A DNA stretch of 60,209 nucleotides from an uncultured Eubacteriales bacterium (GCA_902801165.1 CADCHI010000025.1:1-60209), one strand, 5' to 3'; shown: positions 43,855 through 52,463, counted from the stretch's first letter. Made by a program: numbers and translations. The notes: a model not told the origin generated them from the sequence alone.

Positions 43855-45459
43855 CTATCTGTAGCGCACCGCTTCTATCCGGTATTTCCCATCCTGCTTG
43901 AAGAGGACGCGGGTATCGACCTGCTCGATCGCCGGATCCATGGACTCCAGCTTGCCATCGAAGGAATCGATGATCAGCAGATCCTGGGGCCGGAGGTCCT
44001 CCCGCCTGGTCACGCTGGAGCGATAGCCGACCACCGTGACAAAGTGGCGACTGCCCCGATGGAGGATGGCTTCGACCATCAGCATCTGCGGCAGCCCTGC
44101 GCTGAGCAAGTCGTACAGCTGCGCCATCATGGTATTGGGGTTGCTATACAGCTCCTTCTTGTAGCTGAGCTTCCGGCTCGTCATGTATTTCCTCAGGGCC
44201 ACGGAGAGATCCACGTTCGTCACATTGTCCACCATGCAGTACACATAGTAGTTGGCAAAGCCGAGGCAGTAGCCGCTGTACTTGTCGGTTCCACCGGGGT
44301 GCGTGCAGATGCTGTCGCGGACCAGCTTCGCGCAGGTCATGGGATCGACGGCGGTATTGACGACCTTGAATTCCACGCCATTGTAGGAGGCGAGGTTCAT
44401 CGCGGGGGTCCTGGGCTGGCTGTTGGGGTCGATGACCCGAAGCTGCAGCACGGCGGACAGCTTGTTGGCCGTCTTCACGGTGATCTTCGCCGTACCGCTG
44501 GCGACCGCGGTCACGCAGCCGTTGGCATCCACCGTCGCCACCTTGGCCTTGCTGCTCTTCCACGTCAGCGTCGTCCGCGCCGTTTCCGGCGCCAGCACCG
44601 CGTCCAGCTGCACGCTCTCGCCCGCGATCAGCGCCAGCGAATTCCCCTGGGCGAGGCCGATGCCCGTCGGCTTGTAGGGATTGACCACCTTCACCGTGAT
44701 CTTCGCCTTTTTCTTGTTCGCGGTCGACACGGTGAGCTTTGCCTTGCCTTCCTTCAACCCGGTCACCACGCCGTTGCCGTCCACGGACGCCACCTTGGCC
44801 TTGTCGCTCTTCCACGTCAGCGTCGTCCGCGCCGTTTCCGGCGCCAGCGCCGCGTCCAGCTGCACCGAGTCGCCCAGGTTCAGCGTGATCGCCTTCCCCT
44901 GGCCGATGCGCACGCCCGTCGGCTCATACGGATCGATGATCTTGACGCGCAGCGTCCGCTTCTTGCCGCCGGCCGGCTTGAACTCGATCTTTGCCGTGCC
45001 CTTCGCCAGCGCCGTCACCAGCCCGTTTTCATCCACCCGCGCCAGCTTCGGGCTCTTCGACGTGAACCTGCCCGTCTCGCCCTCGTTCACCGCGATCTGC
45101 AGCGTCTCATCCACGTTCATCTGCGCCGTGGCACTCTTGCCCGTCAGCGCCACGGTCTGCACCGCAGCCGGCTGCTGGAGCTCCGGCGACGGCGCATCGC
45201 CGTCCGGCTCGTCCGCGGCCATCGGAGCCGCGGCGACGGCCTGCGCTTCCACCGGCTGTGCTTCCTCCGGCGCCGCGATGCTGGCCTCTGCTTCCGTCGA
45301 CTGCGCTTCCTCCGGCGCCGCCGGGGCCTCCTCGGCATACTCGCCGACGTATATCTCCTCGGCGTACAGGTCTATCTCGCCCAGCTCTTCGGCCACGCCC
45401 ACCGCAGACAGCAGCAGCGCCACCGCAGTGACCAGCGACAAACAACGCAAGCGCTTCAT
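43855..45459 (-). CDS. Secreted Big_2-domain protein with C-terminal C39-like cysteine peptidase fold
   Basis: 534 residues. Signal peptide at 1-23 (MKRLRCLSLVTAVALLLSAVG), an Ala/Glu/Pro linker to about 95, three bacterial Ig-like (Big_2) repeats to about 345, each with a LTWKS..AKVA.VD..G.VT core, then a globular domain. That domain has YCLGFANYYVYC (candidate nucleophile Cys), GSRHFVTVVGYR (candidate His) and LLIIDSFDG (candidate Asp) in the order of papain-like C39 peptidases. No sorting signal or membrane anchor follows. Extracellular peptidase or peptidase-like binding role is inferred. Start follows CGGAGGATTTTGA. Repeat 2 and 3 share long identical stretches, so recent duplication. 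Confidence 0.82.
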   Translation of the reverse strand: MKRLRCLSLVTAVALLLSAVGVAEELGEIDLYAEEIYVGEYAEEAPAAPEEAQSTEAEASIAAPEEAQPVEAQAVAAAPMAADEPDGDAPSPELQQPAAVQTVALTGKSATAQMNVDETLQIAVNEGETGRFTSKSPKLARVDENGLVTALAKGTAKIEFKPAGGKKRTLRVKIIDPYEPTGVRIGQGKAITLNLGDSVQLDAALAPETARTTLTWKSDKAKVASVDGNGVVTGLKEGKAKLTVSTANKKKAKITVKVVNPYKPTGIGLAQGNSLALIAGESVQLDAVLAPETARTTLTWKSSKAKVATVDANGCVTAVASGTAKITVKTANKLSAVLQLRVIDPNSQPRTPAMNLASYNGVEFKVVNTAVDPMTCAKLVRDSICTHPGGTDKYSGYCLGFANYYVYCMVDNVTNVDLSVALRKYMTSRKLSYKKELYSNPNTMMAQLYDLLSAGLPQMLMVEAILHRGSRHFVTVVGYRSSVTRREDLRPQDLLIIDSFDGKLESMDPAIEQVDTRVLFKQDGKYRIEAVRYR

Positions 45460-45528
45460 TCAAAATCCTCCGTTTCAAAACACCCGGCGTGGGCGTCACT
45501 TGATCGATCCCAGGTCGTTTCAGAGTTG

Positions 45529-45648
45529 TCAGTGGCGATGAAGATGGCATTCGGGATGTCGGCGCAATCGGCGATCATCGCCCTCCGCCAGCGCAAAGGA
45601 CGCGCGGGTCAGCGCCACGGTCAGCAGCGGCACACAGAGCTTCTTCAG
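45529..45648 (-). pseudogene. Possible remnant of a secreted-protein gene (signal peptide only)
   Basis: The minus strand reads LKKLCVPLLTVALTRASFAL then AEGDD and stops after 40 codons; it looks like a Sec signal peptide but has no ATG start (the nearest ATG is followed by TGA) and no body. A TTGACA-16-TATGAC promoter-like pair (45650-45677) precedes it and may drive the Ig-like protein gene. Low confidence. Confidence 0.25.
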
Positions 45649-45687
45649 GTCATACCGCCTGATTTCGCGGTGTCAAAGTGGAACACA

Positions 45688-45781
45688 CAGGGACGGCCCT
45701 CGGCGTCGGCTTCTTGCCTGTCGACCTCCCGGCATGCGACAAAATGTATCAAATATACACGGATATATGGAACCGTCCCTG
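45688..45781. repeat. Inverted-repeat-bounded intergenic element
   Basis: CAGGGACGG (45688-45696) and CCGTCCCTG (45773-45781) bound 76 bp that include a TGTAT/ATACA palindrome near 45746-45760. The ends match the palindrome at 43801-43840, suggesting a REP or MITE-like family. No gene is visible in 45460-45856 apart from the remnant noted. Confidence 0.5.
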
Positions 45782-45856
45782 CGATTAAAGCAGCATCTTA
45801 AAGCACCGCCATTATACCACATCTGTGGTTTCAAATGCAATAAAATGTCGCTGAAT

Positions 45857-45889
45857 CAAAAGAAGGACCCGATCCAATGATCGAGTCCT
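45857..45889 (-). terminator. Terminator of tRNA-Ala
   Basis: Stem AGGACTCGATC / GATCGGGTCCT (one G-U type mismatch) with a 4-nt loop, followed on the minus strand by TCTTTTG. Confidence 0.8.
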
Positions 45890-45897
45890 CTTTCCGT

Positions 45898-45974
45898 TGG
45901 TGGAGCATACCGGATTCGAACCGGTGACCTCTACAATGCGAATGTAGCGCGCTAGCCAACTGTGCTAATGCCCC
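45898..45974 (-). tRNA. tRNA-Ala (anticodon CGC)
   Basis: The 77-nt gene includes an encoded CCA. Acceptor stem GGGGCAT/ATGCTCC carries the G3-U70 pair that defines alanine tRNA; anticodon stem CTACA/TGTAG encloses loop TTCGCAT with anticodon CGC (reads GCG); T-arm is ACCGG-TTCGAAT-CCGGT. The D-stem GCAC/GCGC has one A-C mismatch. It has its own promoter (46009-46037) and terminator, and stands alone. Confidence 0.97.
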
Positions 45975-46008
45975 ATATTTCCGACGCATACCGCATCGAA
46001 CAAAAGAG

Positions 46009-46037
46009 AGTATAGCATATTTGTCCCGGAATTGCAA
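46009..46037 (-). promoter_or_regulatory. Promoter of tRNA-Ala
   Basis: On the minus strand TTGCAA (46032-46037), 17 bp, TATACT (46009-46014), about 35 bp before the tRNA. Confidence 0.8.
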
Positions 46038-46154
46038 TAGCCGGGAATGTAAAATTTGAACAGGACGGCGGCGTGGCGGTGGGAACCGCGCCTGGCCCGA
46101 ATCCCGATCCCTCCGCGCCTGCGCCGTTTTCCCGGCATTCCCATCCGATTTGCC

Positions 46155-46184
46155 TTGACAGGCCATGCTCCGATGAAATAAAAT
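46155..46184 (+). promoter_or_regulatory. Promoter of the membrane repeat-protein operon
   Basis: TTGACA (46155-46160), 18 bp, TAAAAT (46179-46184). Confidence 0.65.
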
Positions 46185-46247
46185 ATAGTAAGGAAAGTGG
46201 GCGCAATCCGGCCCGCGAACGATTTGGCGAAACGGAGCGAGGCTTCA

Positions 46248-47882
46248 ATGGTTCACGCGCGGAGAAACTGGCACAGGATGGCGGCGGCGCTGCTGGCGCT
46301 GCTGGCTTTGTGCGCCCTTTTCCCGGTGCGGATCGCAGTTCCCGCCGCCGCCGAGGCGGCGGAGGATGCCAGCCTGTCCATCGAGTTCACCGTTCGGCCC
46401 GGGGTGCTGGTGACGCCCGGCGATGTGACGATGACCTTCGTCATCGTCAACCGCACCGACCTGCCCGTGCAGAACGTCTACCTCTCCTCCGCCGACGGCC
46501 TGCTGTCCGAGCCCATCGGTCAGATCGGCCCGCGGGAGAGCCAGACCCTCGTCCGCCCGCACACCGTCACCGAGGCGGAGCTGGACGCGGGAGCCATCAC
46601 CTACACCGTCAGCCACGACGCCCGCGACCCCCAGGGCGAGAAGGTCTCCTACAGCCTCAGCGCTCCCATCGCCCGCAGCGACGCCCGGCCCAGCGTGGAC
46701 TTCACCCGCCAGCTGTCCTCGAGCAGCGTCATCCCCGGCGGCCAGGTCACCGTCACCTACCGGCTGGTGAACACCGGCAACGTGCCCCTCAGCGCGCTGC
46801 GCCTGCGGGACAGCCTGGGCGACTTCACCGGGCGGCTGGAGCAGCTGGAGGTCGGCGAGACCCGCGCCTTCATCAGCCGGGTCACCCTCAGCGGGCCGGC
46901 GGAATCCGCGCCGGTGCTGGAGTACGCCACCCCCTCCGGCCAGACGGCTTCCATCGGCCTGGACCCGACCTCCATCCGCATCGCGGACAGCGCCCTGGAC
47001 CTCTCCTTCTCCGTGGGCCGGTCCGTGTTCTCCCAGGACACGGCGGACGCCGTGCTGATCCTCACCAACAACGGCGACGTGGACTACCGCAACATCACCG
47101 TGCTGGACGACGTCTACGGCGGCGTCATCGCCGACGCGGTCACGCTGCCCAGCGGCGGCGCGCCGGTGGAGATCTCCTGCACCTATCCCCTGCGAGGCGA
47201 GGGACAGTACCGCTGGCGCATCACCGGCAGCAGCTCCGCGGGCGAGGCGCTGGACCTGCGCACCGACACGCTGACGGTGTCCAACGCGCCCGAGGAGCAG
47301 ACCGTGGACATCCGGCTGGACGCTTCGGCCCGCACGCCGCGCATCAACCGCCCCGGCCAGGTCTCCTTTGACTTTGCCATCACCAACGCCGGCAGCGTGG
47401 TCGCCAGCGACGCGCTGCTCTACGAGGTCAACCAGGGCGAGATCCGCCGCCTGGCCGTGCTGCCCACCGGCGAGCCCACCCGCTTCGCCGCCAGCTACCG
47501 GGTGGACGGCAACAGCCAGTTCATATTCTGCCTGAACTACACCGACGCCCAGGGCCGCCAGCGCACGGTCTCCACCGCGCCCATCGAGGTGCGCGTCGCC
47601 GCCGACGGCGTGTCCCCGGAGCGCACCGAAGCCGCCGAAATGGGGCTCGAGGGCCAGTCCGTCAAGCCCGGCAGCAGCGGCTCCACCTTCGTGGTGCTGC
47701 TGATCATCGCCGGCGCGGCCCTGACGGTGATGATCACCATACTGGTCATCGCCTCCGTGCAGGCCCGGCGGGAGCGCAGGCAGCGCATCGCCGCCGAGAA
47801 GAAGCGCATCCACGAGGAGCTGGGCAAGACCAACCCCTTCACCCCCGTCAAGGCCTCCGCAGGGAAGAAAAGGAAGAAGTGA
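46248..47882 (+). CDS. Secreted, membrane-anchored protein with DUF11/NEW3-like Ig repeats
   Basis: 544 residues. Signal peptide about 1-38 (MAAALLALLALCALFPVRIAVPAAA), then four beta-rich repeats of roughly 100 residues that each open with a pattern such as VTMTFVIVNRTDLPVQNVYL, VTVTYRLVNTGNVPLSALRL, DAVLILTNNGDVDYRNITV and VSFDFAITNAGSVVASDALL, as in CARDB/DUF11/NEW3 domains. A single membrane helix (TFVVLLIIAGAALTVMITIL) near residue 480 is followed by a basic cytoplasmic tail of about 40 residues. Start ATG 46248 follows GGAGCGAGG. It is 65 bp ahead of the phosphohexomutase-like gene, probably one operon. Surface adhesion or scaffolding is only a guess. Confidence 0.8.
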   Translation: MVHARRNWHRMAAALLALLALCALFPVRIAVPAAAEAAEDASLSIEFTVRPGVLVTPGDVTMTFVIVNRTDLPVQNVYLSSADGLLSEPIGQIGPRESQTLVRPHTVTEAELDAGAITYTVSHDARDPQGEKVSYSLSAPIARSDARPSVDFTRQLSSSSVIPGGQVTVTYRLVNTGNVPLSALRLRDSLGDFTGRLEQLEVGETRAFISRVTLSGPAESAPVLEYATPSGQTASIGLDPTSIRIADSALDLSFSVGRSVFSQDTADAVLILTNNGDVDYRNITVLDDVYGGVIADAVTLPSGGAPVEISCTYPLRGEGQYRWRITGSSSAGEALDLRTDTLTVSNAPEEQTVDIRLDASARTPRINRPGQVSFDFAITNAGSVVASDALLYEVNQGEIRRLAVLPTGEPTRFAASYRVDGNSQFIFCLNYTDAQGRQRTVSTAPIEVRVAADGVSPERTEAAEMGLEGQSVKPGSSGSTFVVLLIIAGAALTVMITILVIASVQARRERRQRIAAEKKRIHEELGKTNPFTPVKASAGKKRKK

Positions 47883-47947
47883 CCCCTGACCTTCGCATTT
47901 TCCCGCCGCGCCGCGGCGGAAGCGATAAAAAGCAGAAAGGATTTTGT

Positions 47948-49453
47948 ATGGATACCGACAGTACGAGACTGCTCAAGCTCAGGAGCGGCAGCGAGATCCG
48001 CGCCGCCGAGCACCTGCTCACCGACACCCGCGTGGAAAAGATCGGTTACGCCTTCGCCTGCTGGCTGGCGGAGCGCCAAGGCACCACCCCCGACGCCCTG
48101 AGGCTGGCCGTGGCCCGGGATTCCCGGCCCTCCGGCGAGCGCATCATGGCGGCGCTGGTGCGCGGCATCACCGCCGCGGACAGCGACGTGTGGGACTGCG
48201 GCATGTGCGCCGCGCCGGCGCTGTTCATGACCACCCGCGCCGGTGATCCCGCTCCCGCCAACGGCGCCGTGATGGTCACGGCCGGACGCGCCGCGGAGGC
48301 GCTGAACGGGCTGAAGTTCTTCACCGGCGAGGGCGGCCTGCGGGACGCCGACACCGCCGAGATCCTCGCCCGCGCCGCCCGCGCCGAGGTGCCAGAGCGG
48401 CTGGTGGTCAAGGTGGACGCCGCCGGGCAGTACGAGGAGCACCTGCGCCGGGTCGCCGCCCAGTACCTGGAGGACGACGCCCTCAAGCCTCTGCTGGGCC
48501 TGCGCGTGGTGGTGGACGCCCGCGGCGCCGTGGGCCGGGACTACGCCCGCCTGCTGGAATCGCTGGGCGTGGACACCGAGGGCAGCCTCCTGCCCGAGGA
48601 GGGCTCCGGAGACATCATCACCGACCCGGAGGACCCCACCGCCCTGGCCGCGCTGAAGCGGGCCGTGCTGGACCGGCGCGCCGACCTGGGCGTGATCTTC
48701 GACGCCGACGGCGAGCGCGCCGCCCTGGTGGACCAGAACGGCAAGGCCATCGACCACAACCGTCTGATCGCCCTCACCGCCGCCATGCTGCTGGACCAGA
48801 AGCCCGGCTCCACCTTCGTCACTGACAGCGTCACCAGCTCCGGCCTGTCCGCCTTCATCGCGGAGTGGGGCGGCATCCACTACCGCTTCAAGCGCGGCTA
48901 CCGCAACGTGATCGAGGAGGCCGTCCGCCTGAACGCCGAGGGCATCGACTGCCCCCTGGCCATCGAGACCAGCGGCCACGCCGCCTTCCGGGAGAACGGC
49001 TTTTTGAACGACGGCATCTACCTGGCCACCCGCATCCTCTGCGAGGCGCTGAACCGCAAGCGGGAGGGCCAGACCCTGTCGCACCTCATCGAAGGCCTGA
49101 AGGAGCCGGTGGAGACCGTGGAGATCCGCCTGCCCATCCTGGAATACCAGGACTGGGAGAGCGAGGAAGAGGCCCAGGAGATCGTCGAGATCATACTGTC
49201 CCACACGCTGGAGAACCCCGCCTGGCAGGCCGCGCCGGACAGCCGCGAGGGCGTGCGCATCACCTTCAATCTGGACGGCGGCATCAACAACGCCTGGTTC
49301 CAGCTGCGCATGTCCGTGCACGACCCGGTGATGCCCCTGAACGCCGAGAGCGACGTGCCCGGCGGCGTGAAGCGCATCCTGGCCCAGCTCTACGAGCTGA
49401 TCCGGGGCACCGAGCTGCTGGACCTGGAGCCGCTGCGCCGGGAGCTGGAATGA
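47948..49453 (+). CDS. Alpha-D-phosphohexomutase family protein lacking the catalytic serine
   Basis: 501 residues with the four-domain phosphomannomutase/phosphoglucomutase layout. The active loop, normally TASHNP before NGLKFF, reads VMVTAGRAAEALNGLKFF near residue 118: the phosphoserine is Gly and the His-Asn-Pro is gone. The metal loop is kept in altered form (IFDADGERAALVD near 258, usual DPDGDR), the sugar loop is IETSGHAAF near 342, and the phosphate loop (usual R.SGTEP) is LRMSVHDPVMPL near 460. Either a pseudoenzyme or a mutase with other chemistry. ATG 47948 follows AAAGGA. Cotranscribed behind the membrane repeat protein. Confidence 0.82.
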   Translation: MDTDSTRLLKLRSGSEIRAAEHLLTDTRVEKIGYAFACWLAERQGTTPDALRLAVARDSRPSGERIMAALVRGITAADSDVWDCGMCAAPALFMTTRAGDPAPANGAVMVTAGRAAEALNGLKFFTGEGGLRDADTAEILARAARAEVPERLVVKVDAAGQYEEHLRRVAAQYLEDDALKPLLGLRVVVDARGAVGRDYARLLESLGVDTEGSLLPEEGSGDIITDPEDPTALAALKRAVLDRRADLGVIFDADGERAALVDQNGKAIDHNRLIALTAAMLLDQKPGSTFVTDSVTSSGLSAFIAEWGGIHYRFKRGYRNVIEEAVRLNAEGIDCPLAIETSGHAAFRENGFLNDGIYLATRILCEALNRKREGQTLSHLIEGLKEPVETVEIRLPILEYQDWESEEEAQEIVEIILSHTLENPAWQAAPDSREGVRITFNLDGGINNAWFQLRMSVHDPVMPLNAESDVPGGVKRILAQLYELIRGTELLDLEPLRRELE

Positions 49454-49491
49454 TCCTCCCCCATTTTGTTGCCAAAATCGGCCGGCGAGCC

Positions 49492-49521
49492 TTGTCCGCG
49501 CGGCGGTTTGTATGCTATAAT
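49492..49521 (+). promoter_or_regulatory. Promoter of transketolase
   Basis: TTGTCC (49492-49497), 18 bp, TATAAT (49516-49521) preceded by TGC (extended -10). Confidence 0.7.
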
Positions 49522-49585
49522 GATGTGTGGAAGTCTGTTGTCATCAAAACCGACTAAATATATATTCAGATAGGAGTGTATTCCC

Positions 49586-51559
49586 ATGAACAAAGAATGC
49601 CTGGTCGTCAACGCGATTCGCATCCTGACCGCCGAGGGCGTGCAGAAGGCCAAGTCCGGCCATCCCGGCATGCCCATGGGCGCGGCTCCCGCGGCCTATG
49701 CCATCTGGGGCAAGGAAATGAAGCACAACCCCGCCGATCCCAAGTGGGTCAACCGCGACCGCTTCGTGCTGTCCTCCGGCCACGGCTCCATGCTGATCTA
49801 CAGCCTGCTGCACCTGTTCGGCTACGGCCTGACCATCGATGACCTGAAGCAGTTCCGCCAGTTCGGCTCCCGGACCCCCGGCCATCCCGAGTACGGCCAC
49901 ACCGTCGGCGTCGAAACCACCACCGGCCCCCTGGGCCAGGGCATCGCCAACGCGGTGGGCATGGCCATGGCGGAAAAGCACCTGGCGGCCAAGTTCAACC
50001 GCGAGGGCTTCAACGTGGTGGACCACTACACCTACTGCATCCTGGGCGACGGCTGCATGATGGAGGGCATCTCCCACGAGGCCTGCTCCCTGGCCGGCAC
50101 CCTGAAGCTGAACAAGCTGATCGCCGTCTATGACGACAACGAGATCTCCATCGAGGGCAGCACCGACCTGGCCTTCCGCGAGGACGTGCCCGCCCGCTTC
50201 CGCGCCTACGGCTGGAACGTGATCGACGTGACCGACGGCAACACCTGGTGCCAGGTGGACGCCGCCCTGAAGCTGGCCAAGAAGTCCGACAAGCCCACCC
50301 TGGTGGTCACCCACACCTCCATCGGCTACGGCTCCCCCAAGGCCGGCATGAACTCCGCCCACGGCGAGCCCCTCGGCGAGGAGAACATCGCCATCACCAA
50401 GAAGAACCTGGGCTGGCCCTGCGAAGAGCCCTTCGCCGTGCCCCAGGAGGTCTATGACTGCACCGCCGAGACCCGCGCGGCCGGCGCCAAGGCCCAGGCC
50501 GACTGGGAGGCCCTGTTCGCCGAGTACGCCAAGCAGTATCCCGAGCTGAAGAAGGAGTGGGACGTCTGGTTCTCCGACGAGCTGCCCGTCGACCTGTGCA
50601 AGGACGAGGAGCTGTTCGCCTTCGAGGGCAAGTCCGCCACCCGCAACTCCAGCGGCGTGACCCTGAACCGCCTGGCCGAGCGCATCCCGAACCTGTTCGG
50701 CGGCTCCGCCGACCTGGCGCCCTCCAACAAGTCCAACATGAAGGGCAAGGGCGACTTCTCCGCCGAGACCCCGGACGGCCAGAACATCCACTTCGGCGTC
50801 CGCGAGCACGCCATGGCGGCCATCTGCAACGGCATCAAGCTGCATGGCGGCCTGCGCCCCTACTGCGCCACCTTCTTCGTGTTCTCCGATTACATGAAGA
50901 ACGCCATGCGCATGAGCTCCATCATGAACCTGGGCATCCCCTACATCCTCACCCATGACTCCATCGGCGTCGGCGAGGACGGCCCGACCCATCAGCCCAT
51001 CGAGCAGCTGGCCGGCCTGCGCGCCGTGCCCGGCCTGGTGGTGTATCGCCCCGCGGACAGCAAGGAGGTCGCCGCCGGCTGGATCGCCGCCATGACCGAG
51101 AAGCATCCCGTGGCGCTGGTGCTGACCCGCCAGGACCTGCCCCTCTACGAGAAGAGCGGCCTGGACGCGCTCAAGGGCGGCTACGTCATCTCCGACTGCG
51201 ACAAGGCGACCCCCGACGTGCTGCTGATGGCCTCCGGTTCCGAGGTCGAGCCCTGCGTCGAGGCGCAGAAGCTGCTGGCCGAGGAAGGCATCGCCGCGCG
51301 CGTGATCTCCATGCCCAGCTTCGAGCTGTTTGACCAGCAGTCCGACGAGTACAAGGAGTCCGTCATGCCCAAGGCCGTGCGCGCCCGCGTGGCCGTGGAA
51401 GCCGCCGCCACCTTCGGCTGGCACAAGTACGTGGGTCTGGACGGCGCGGTGATCGGCCTGGATCACTTCGGCGCCTCCGCCCCCTACAAGCTCCTGTTCA
51501 AGGAGTACGGCTTCACCGCCGAGAACGTGGCCGAGACCGCCAAGAAGGTCATTGGCTAA
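49586..51559 (+). CDS. tkt: Transketolase
   Basis: 657 residues, full-length single-chain enzyme (many Clostridia split it). It moves two-carbon units between sugar phosphates in the non-oxidative pentose phosphate pathway using thiamine diphosphate. ANAIRILTAEGVQKAKSGHPGMPMGAAP starts the protein, ILGDGCMMEGISHEA near 152 is the ThDP/Mg motif (GDG...N reads GDG..., followed by YDDNEISIEG), and FGVREHAMAAICNGI near 408 and DSIGVGEDGPTHQPIE near 465 are the transketolase signatures. RBS TAGGAG at nine bases. Codon use is strongly biased to C/G-ending optimal codons, so high expression is expected. Monocistronic. Confidence 0.98.
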   Translation: MNKECLVVNAIRILTAEGVQKAKSGHPGMPMGAAPAAYAIWGKEMKHNPADPKWVNRDRFVLSSGHGSMLIYSLLHLFGYGLTIDDLKQFRQFGSRTPGHPEYGHTVGVETTTGPLGQGIANAVGMAMAEKHLAAKFNREGFNVVDHYTYCILGDGCMMEGISHEACSLAGTLKLNKLIAVYDDNEISIEGSTDLAFREDVPARFRAYGWNVIDVTDGNTWCQVDAALKLAKKSDKPTLVVTHTSIGYGSPKAGMNSAHGEPLGEENIAITKKNLGWPCEEPFAVPQEVYDCTAETRAAGAKAQADWEALFAEYAKQYPELKKEWDVWFSDELPVDLCKDEELFAFEGKSATRNSSGVTLNRLAERIPNLFGGSADLAPSNKSNMKGKGDFSAETPDGQNIHFGVREHAMAAICNGIKLHGGLRPYCATFFVFSDYMKNAMRMSSIMNLGIPYILTHDSIGVGEDGPTHQPIEQLAGLRAVPGLVVYRPADSKEVAAGWIAAMTEKHPVALVLTRQDLPLYEKSGLDALKGGYVISDCDKATPDVLLMASGSEVEPCVEAQKLLAEEGIAARVISMPSFELFDQQSDEYKESVMPKAVRARVAVEAAATFGWHKYVGLDGAVIGLDHFGASAPYKLLFKEYGFTAENVAETAKKVIG

Positions 51560-51579
51560 AACAGAGTCCATTGCAAAAC

Positions 51580-51614
51580 GGAGTCCCGCGCCACCGCGCG
51601 GGACTCCACTTTTT
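51580..51614 (+). terminator. Terminator of tkt
   Basis: Stem GGAGTCCCGCG / CGCGGGACTCC with a 6-nt loop, followed by ACTTTTT. Confidence 0.9.
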
Positions 51615-51622
51615 CACCTATG

Positions 51623-51664
51623 AAAAACGAGGCGTCTGCCACAGCGGCAGGCACCTCGTTTGTT
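51623..51664 (-). terminator. Terminator of the J-domain gene
   Basis: AAACGAGG..TCTGCC / GGCAGG..CCTCGTTT; the five A residues on the left give a U-run on the minus strand, and GTTT on the right makes it usable both ways. Confidence 0.75.
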
Positions 51665-51682
51665 TAAATCTATTCTGTTCCC

Positions 51683-52180
51683 TCAACGCCGCCTTGCGAA
51701 CAGCGCCGTCAGCTTGCGGGTATTGCGCATCCGCTGGGCCTCCTCCAGCGCCCGGGCGTACTTCACGCACTCCGGGGCCTGGTGGACGGCGACGGTCAGG
51801 TAGATCAGCGCCTTCTGAACGTCGTTCTGGCACATCAGCAGCGCGCCGAACAGGTAGTTCCACTCCGCGCAGCGGGTGTTGAAGCCCATCAGCAGCTTGC
51901 GGGCGGACTGGTACTTGCCGGTGTCGATCAGCGCCTGGACCCGCTGCAGGGCCTCTTCGTCGCTGTCGGCGGCGGCCCGGGCATCCTTCAGCCCGCTCAG
52001 GCACAGCTTGTAGGCCGTGTTGATCGCGGCCATCTTCTCGTTGGCCCAATCCCGCTCCGGCCCCGCCATGAAGCGGTCCGGGTGCCAGCGGCGCGCCAAA
52101 TCCCGGTACGCCGCGCGGATCTCCTCCCGCGTGGCCGTTACCGGCACGTTCAGCAGCTCGTATGCGTTCAAGGCCTTCAC
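51683..52180 (-). CDS. J-domain (DnaJ-like) protein with helical C-terminus
   Basis: About 165 residues. The J domain spans roughly residues 5-65 (AYELLNVPVTATREEIRAAYRDLARRWHPDR, with the HPD triad), so it should stimulate an Hsp70 ATPase. The rest is helical with TPR-like pairs (ALIDTGKYQSARKLL; ALIYLTVAVHQAPECVKYA). No Gly/Phe or zinc-finger region, so it is a specialised co-chaperone, not DnaJ. The frame is open to 52282, but a perfect promoter at 52235-52264 lies within it. The start is therefore GTG 52180 (AAGGA upstream) or TTG 52171; the exact one is uncertain. Confidence 0.8.
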   Translation of the reverse strand: MKALNAYELLNVPVTATREEIRAAYRDLARRWHPDRFMAGPERDWANEKMAAINTAYKLCLSGLKDARAAADSDEEALQRVQALIDTGKYQSARKLLMGFNTRCAEWNYLFGALLMCQNDVQKALIYLTVAVHQAPECVKYARALEEAQRMRNTRKLTALFARRR

Positions 52181-52234
52181 CCCGTCCTTCAGCCGTCTCA
52201 ACAGCGTATGCGATAAATCTTCTATAATATGCGC

Positions 52235-52264
52235 ATTATAGCATTCCCTTCTGAATATTGTCAA
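52235..52264 (-). promoter_or_regulatory. Strong promoter of the J-domain gene
   Basis: On the minus strand TTGACA (52259-52264), 18 bp, TATAAT (52235-52240) with TGC before the -10. Confidence 0.8.
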
Positions 52265-52378
52265 GATTTTACCGCTTAACATCCATTCCCGGGCGGGTGA
52301 ACTATGCGGTTCAGGCGCGAAACATTATTTCAAAATTGTTAAATCTATTTCAAAATTGATTTTTCCCGTTCCGAACCC

Positions 52379-52407
52379 TTTACTATTCTGCGAAAATCGA
52401 GTACAAT
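52379..52407 (+). promoter_or_regulatory. Promoter of the small membrane protein gene
   Basis: TTTACT (52379-52384), 17 bp, TACAAT (52402-52407). Upstream, a 13-bp direct repeat TATTTCAAAATTG occurs twice in the AT-rich stretch 52325-52360. Confidence 0.6.
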
Positions 52408-52463
52408 AGTCATACAAAAAAGAAATTTCTGTCATATTTTGTCGATAAAAGGTCGTGATTGCT

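Noticed and set aside
45541-45801. Plus-strand 87-codon frame as a gene
   Set aside because: It crosses the inverted-repeat element, lacks a ribosome site and has no domain; the minus-strand signal-peptide remnant is the only hint of coding history.
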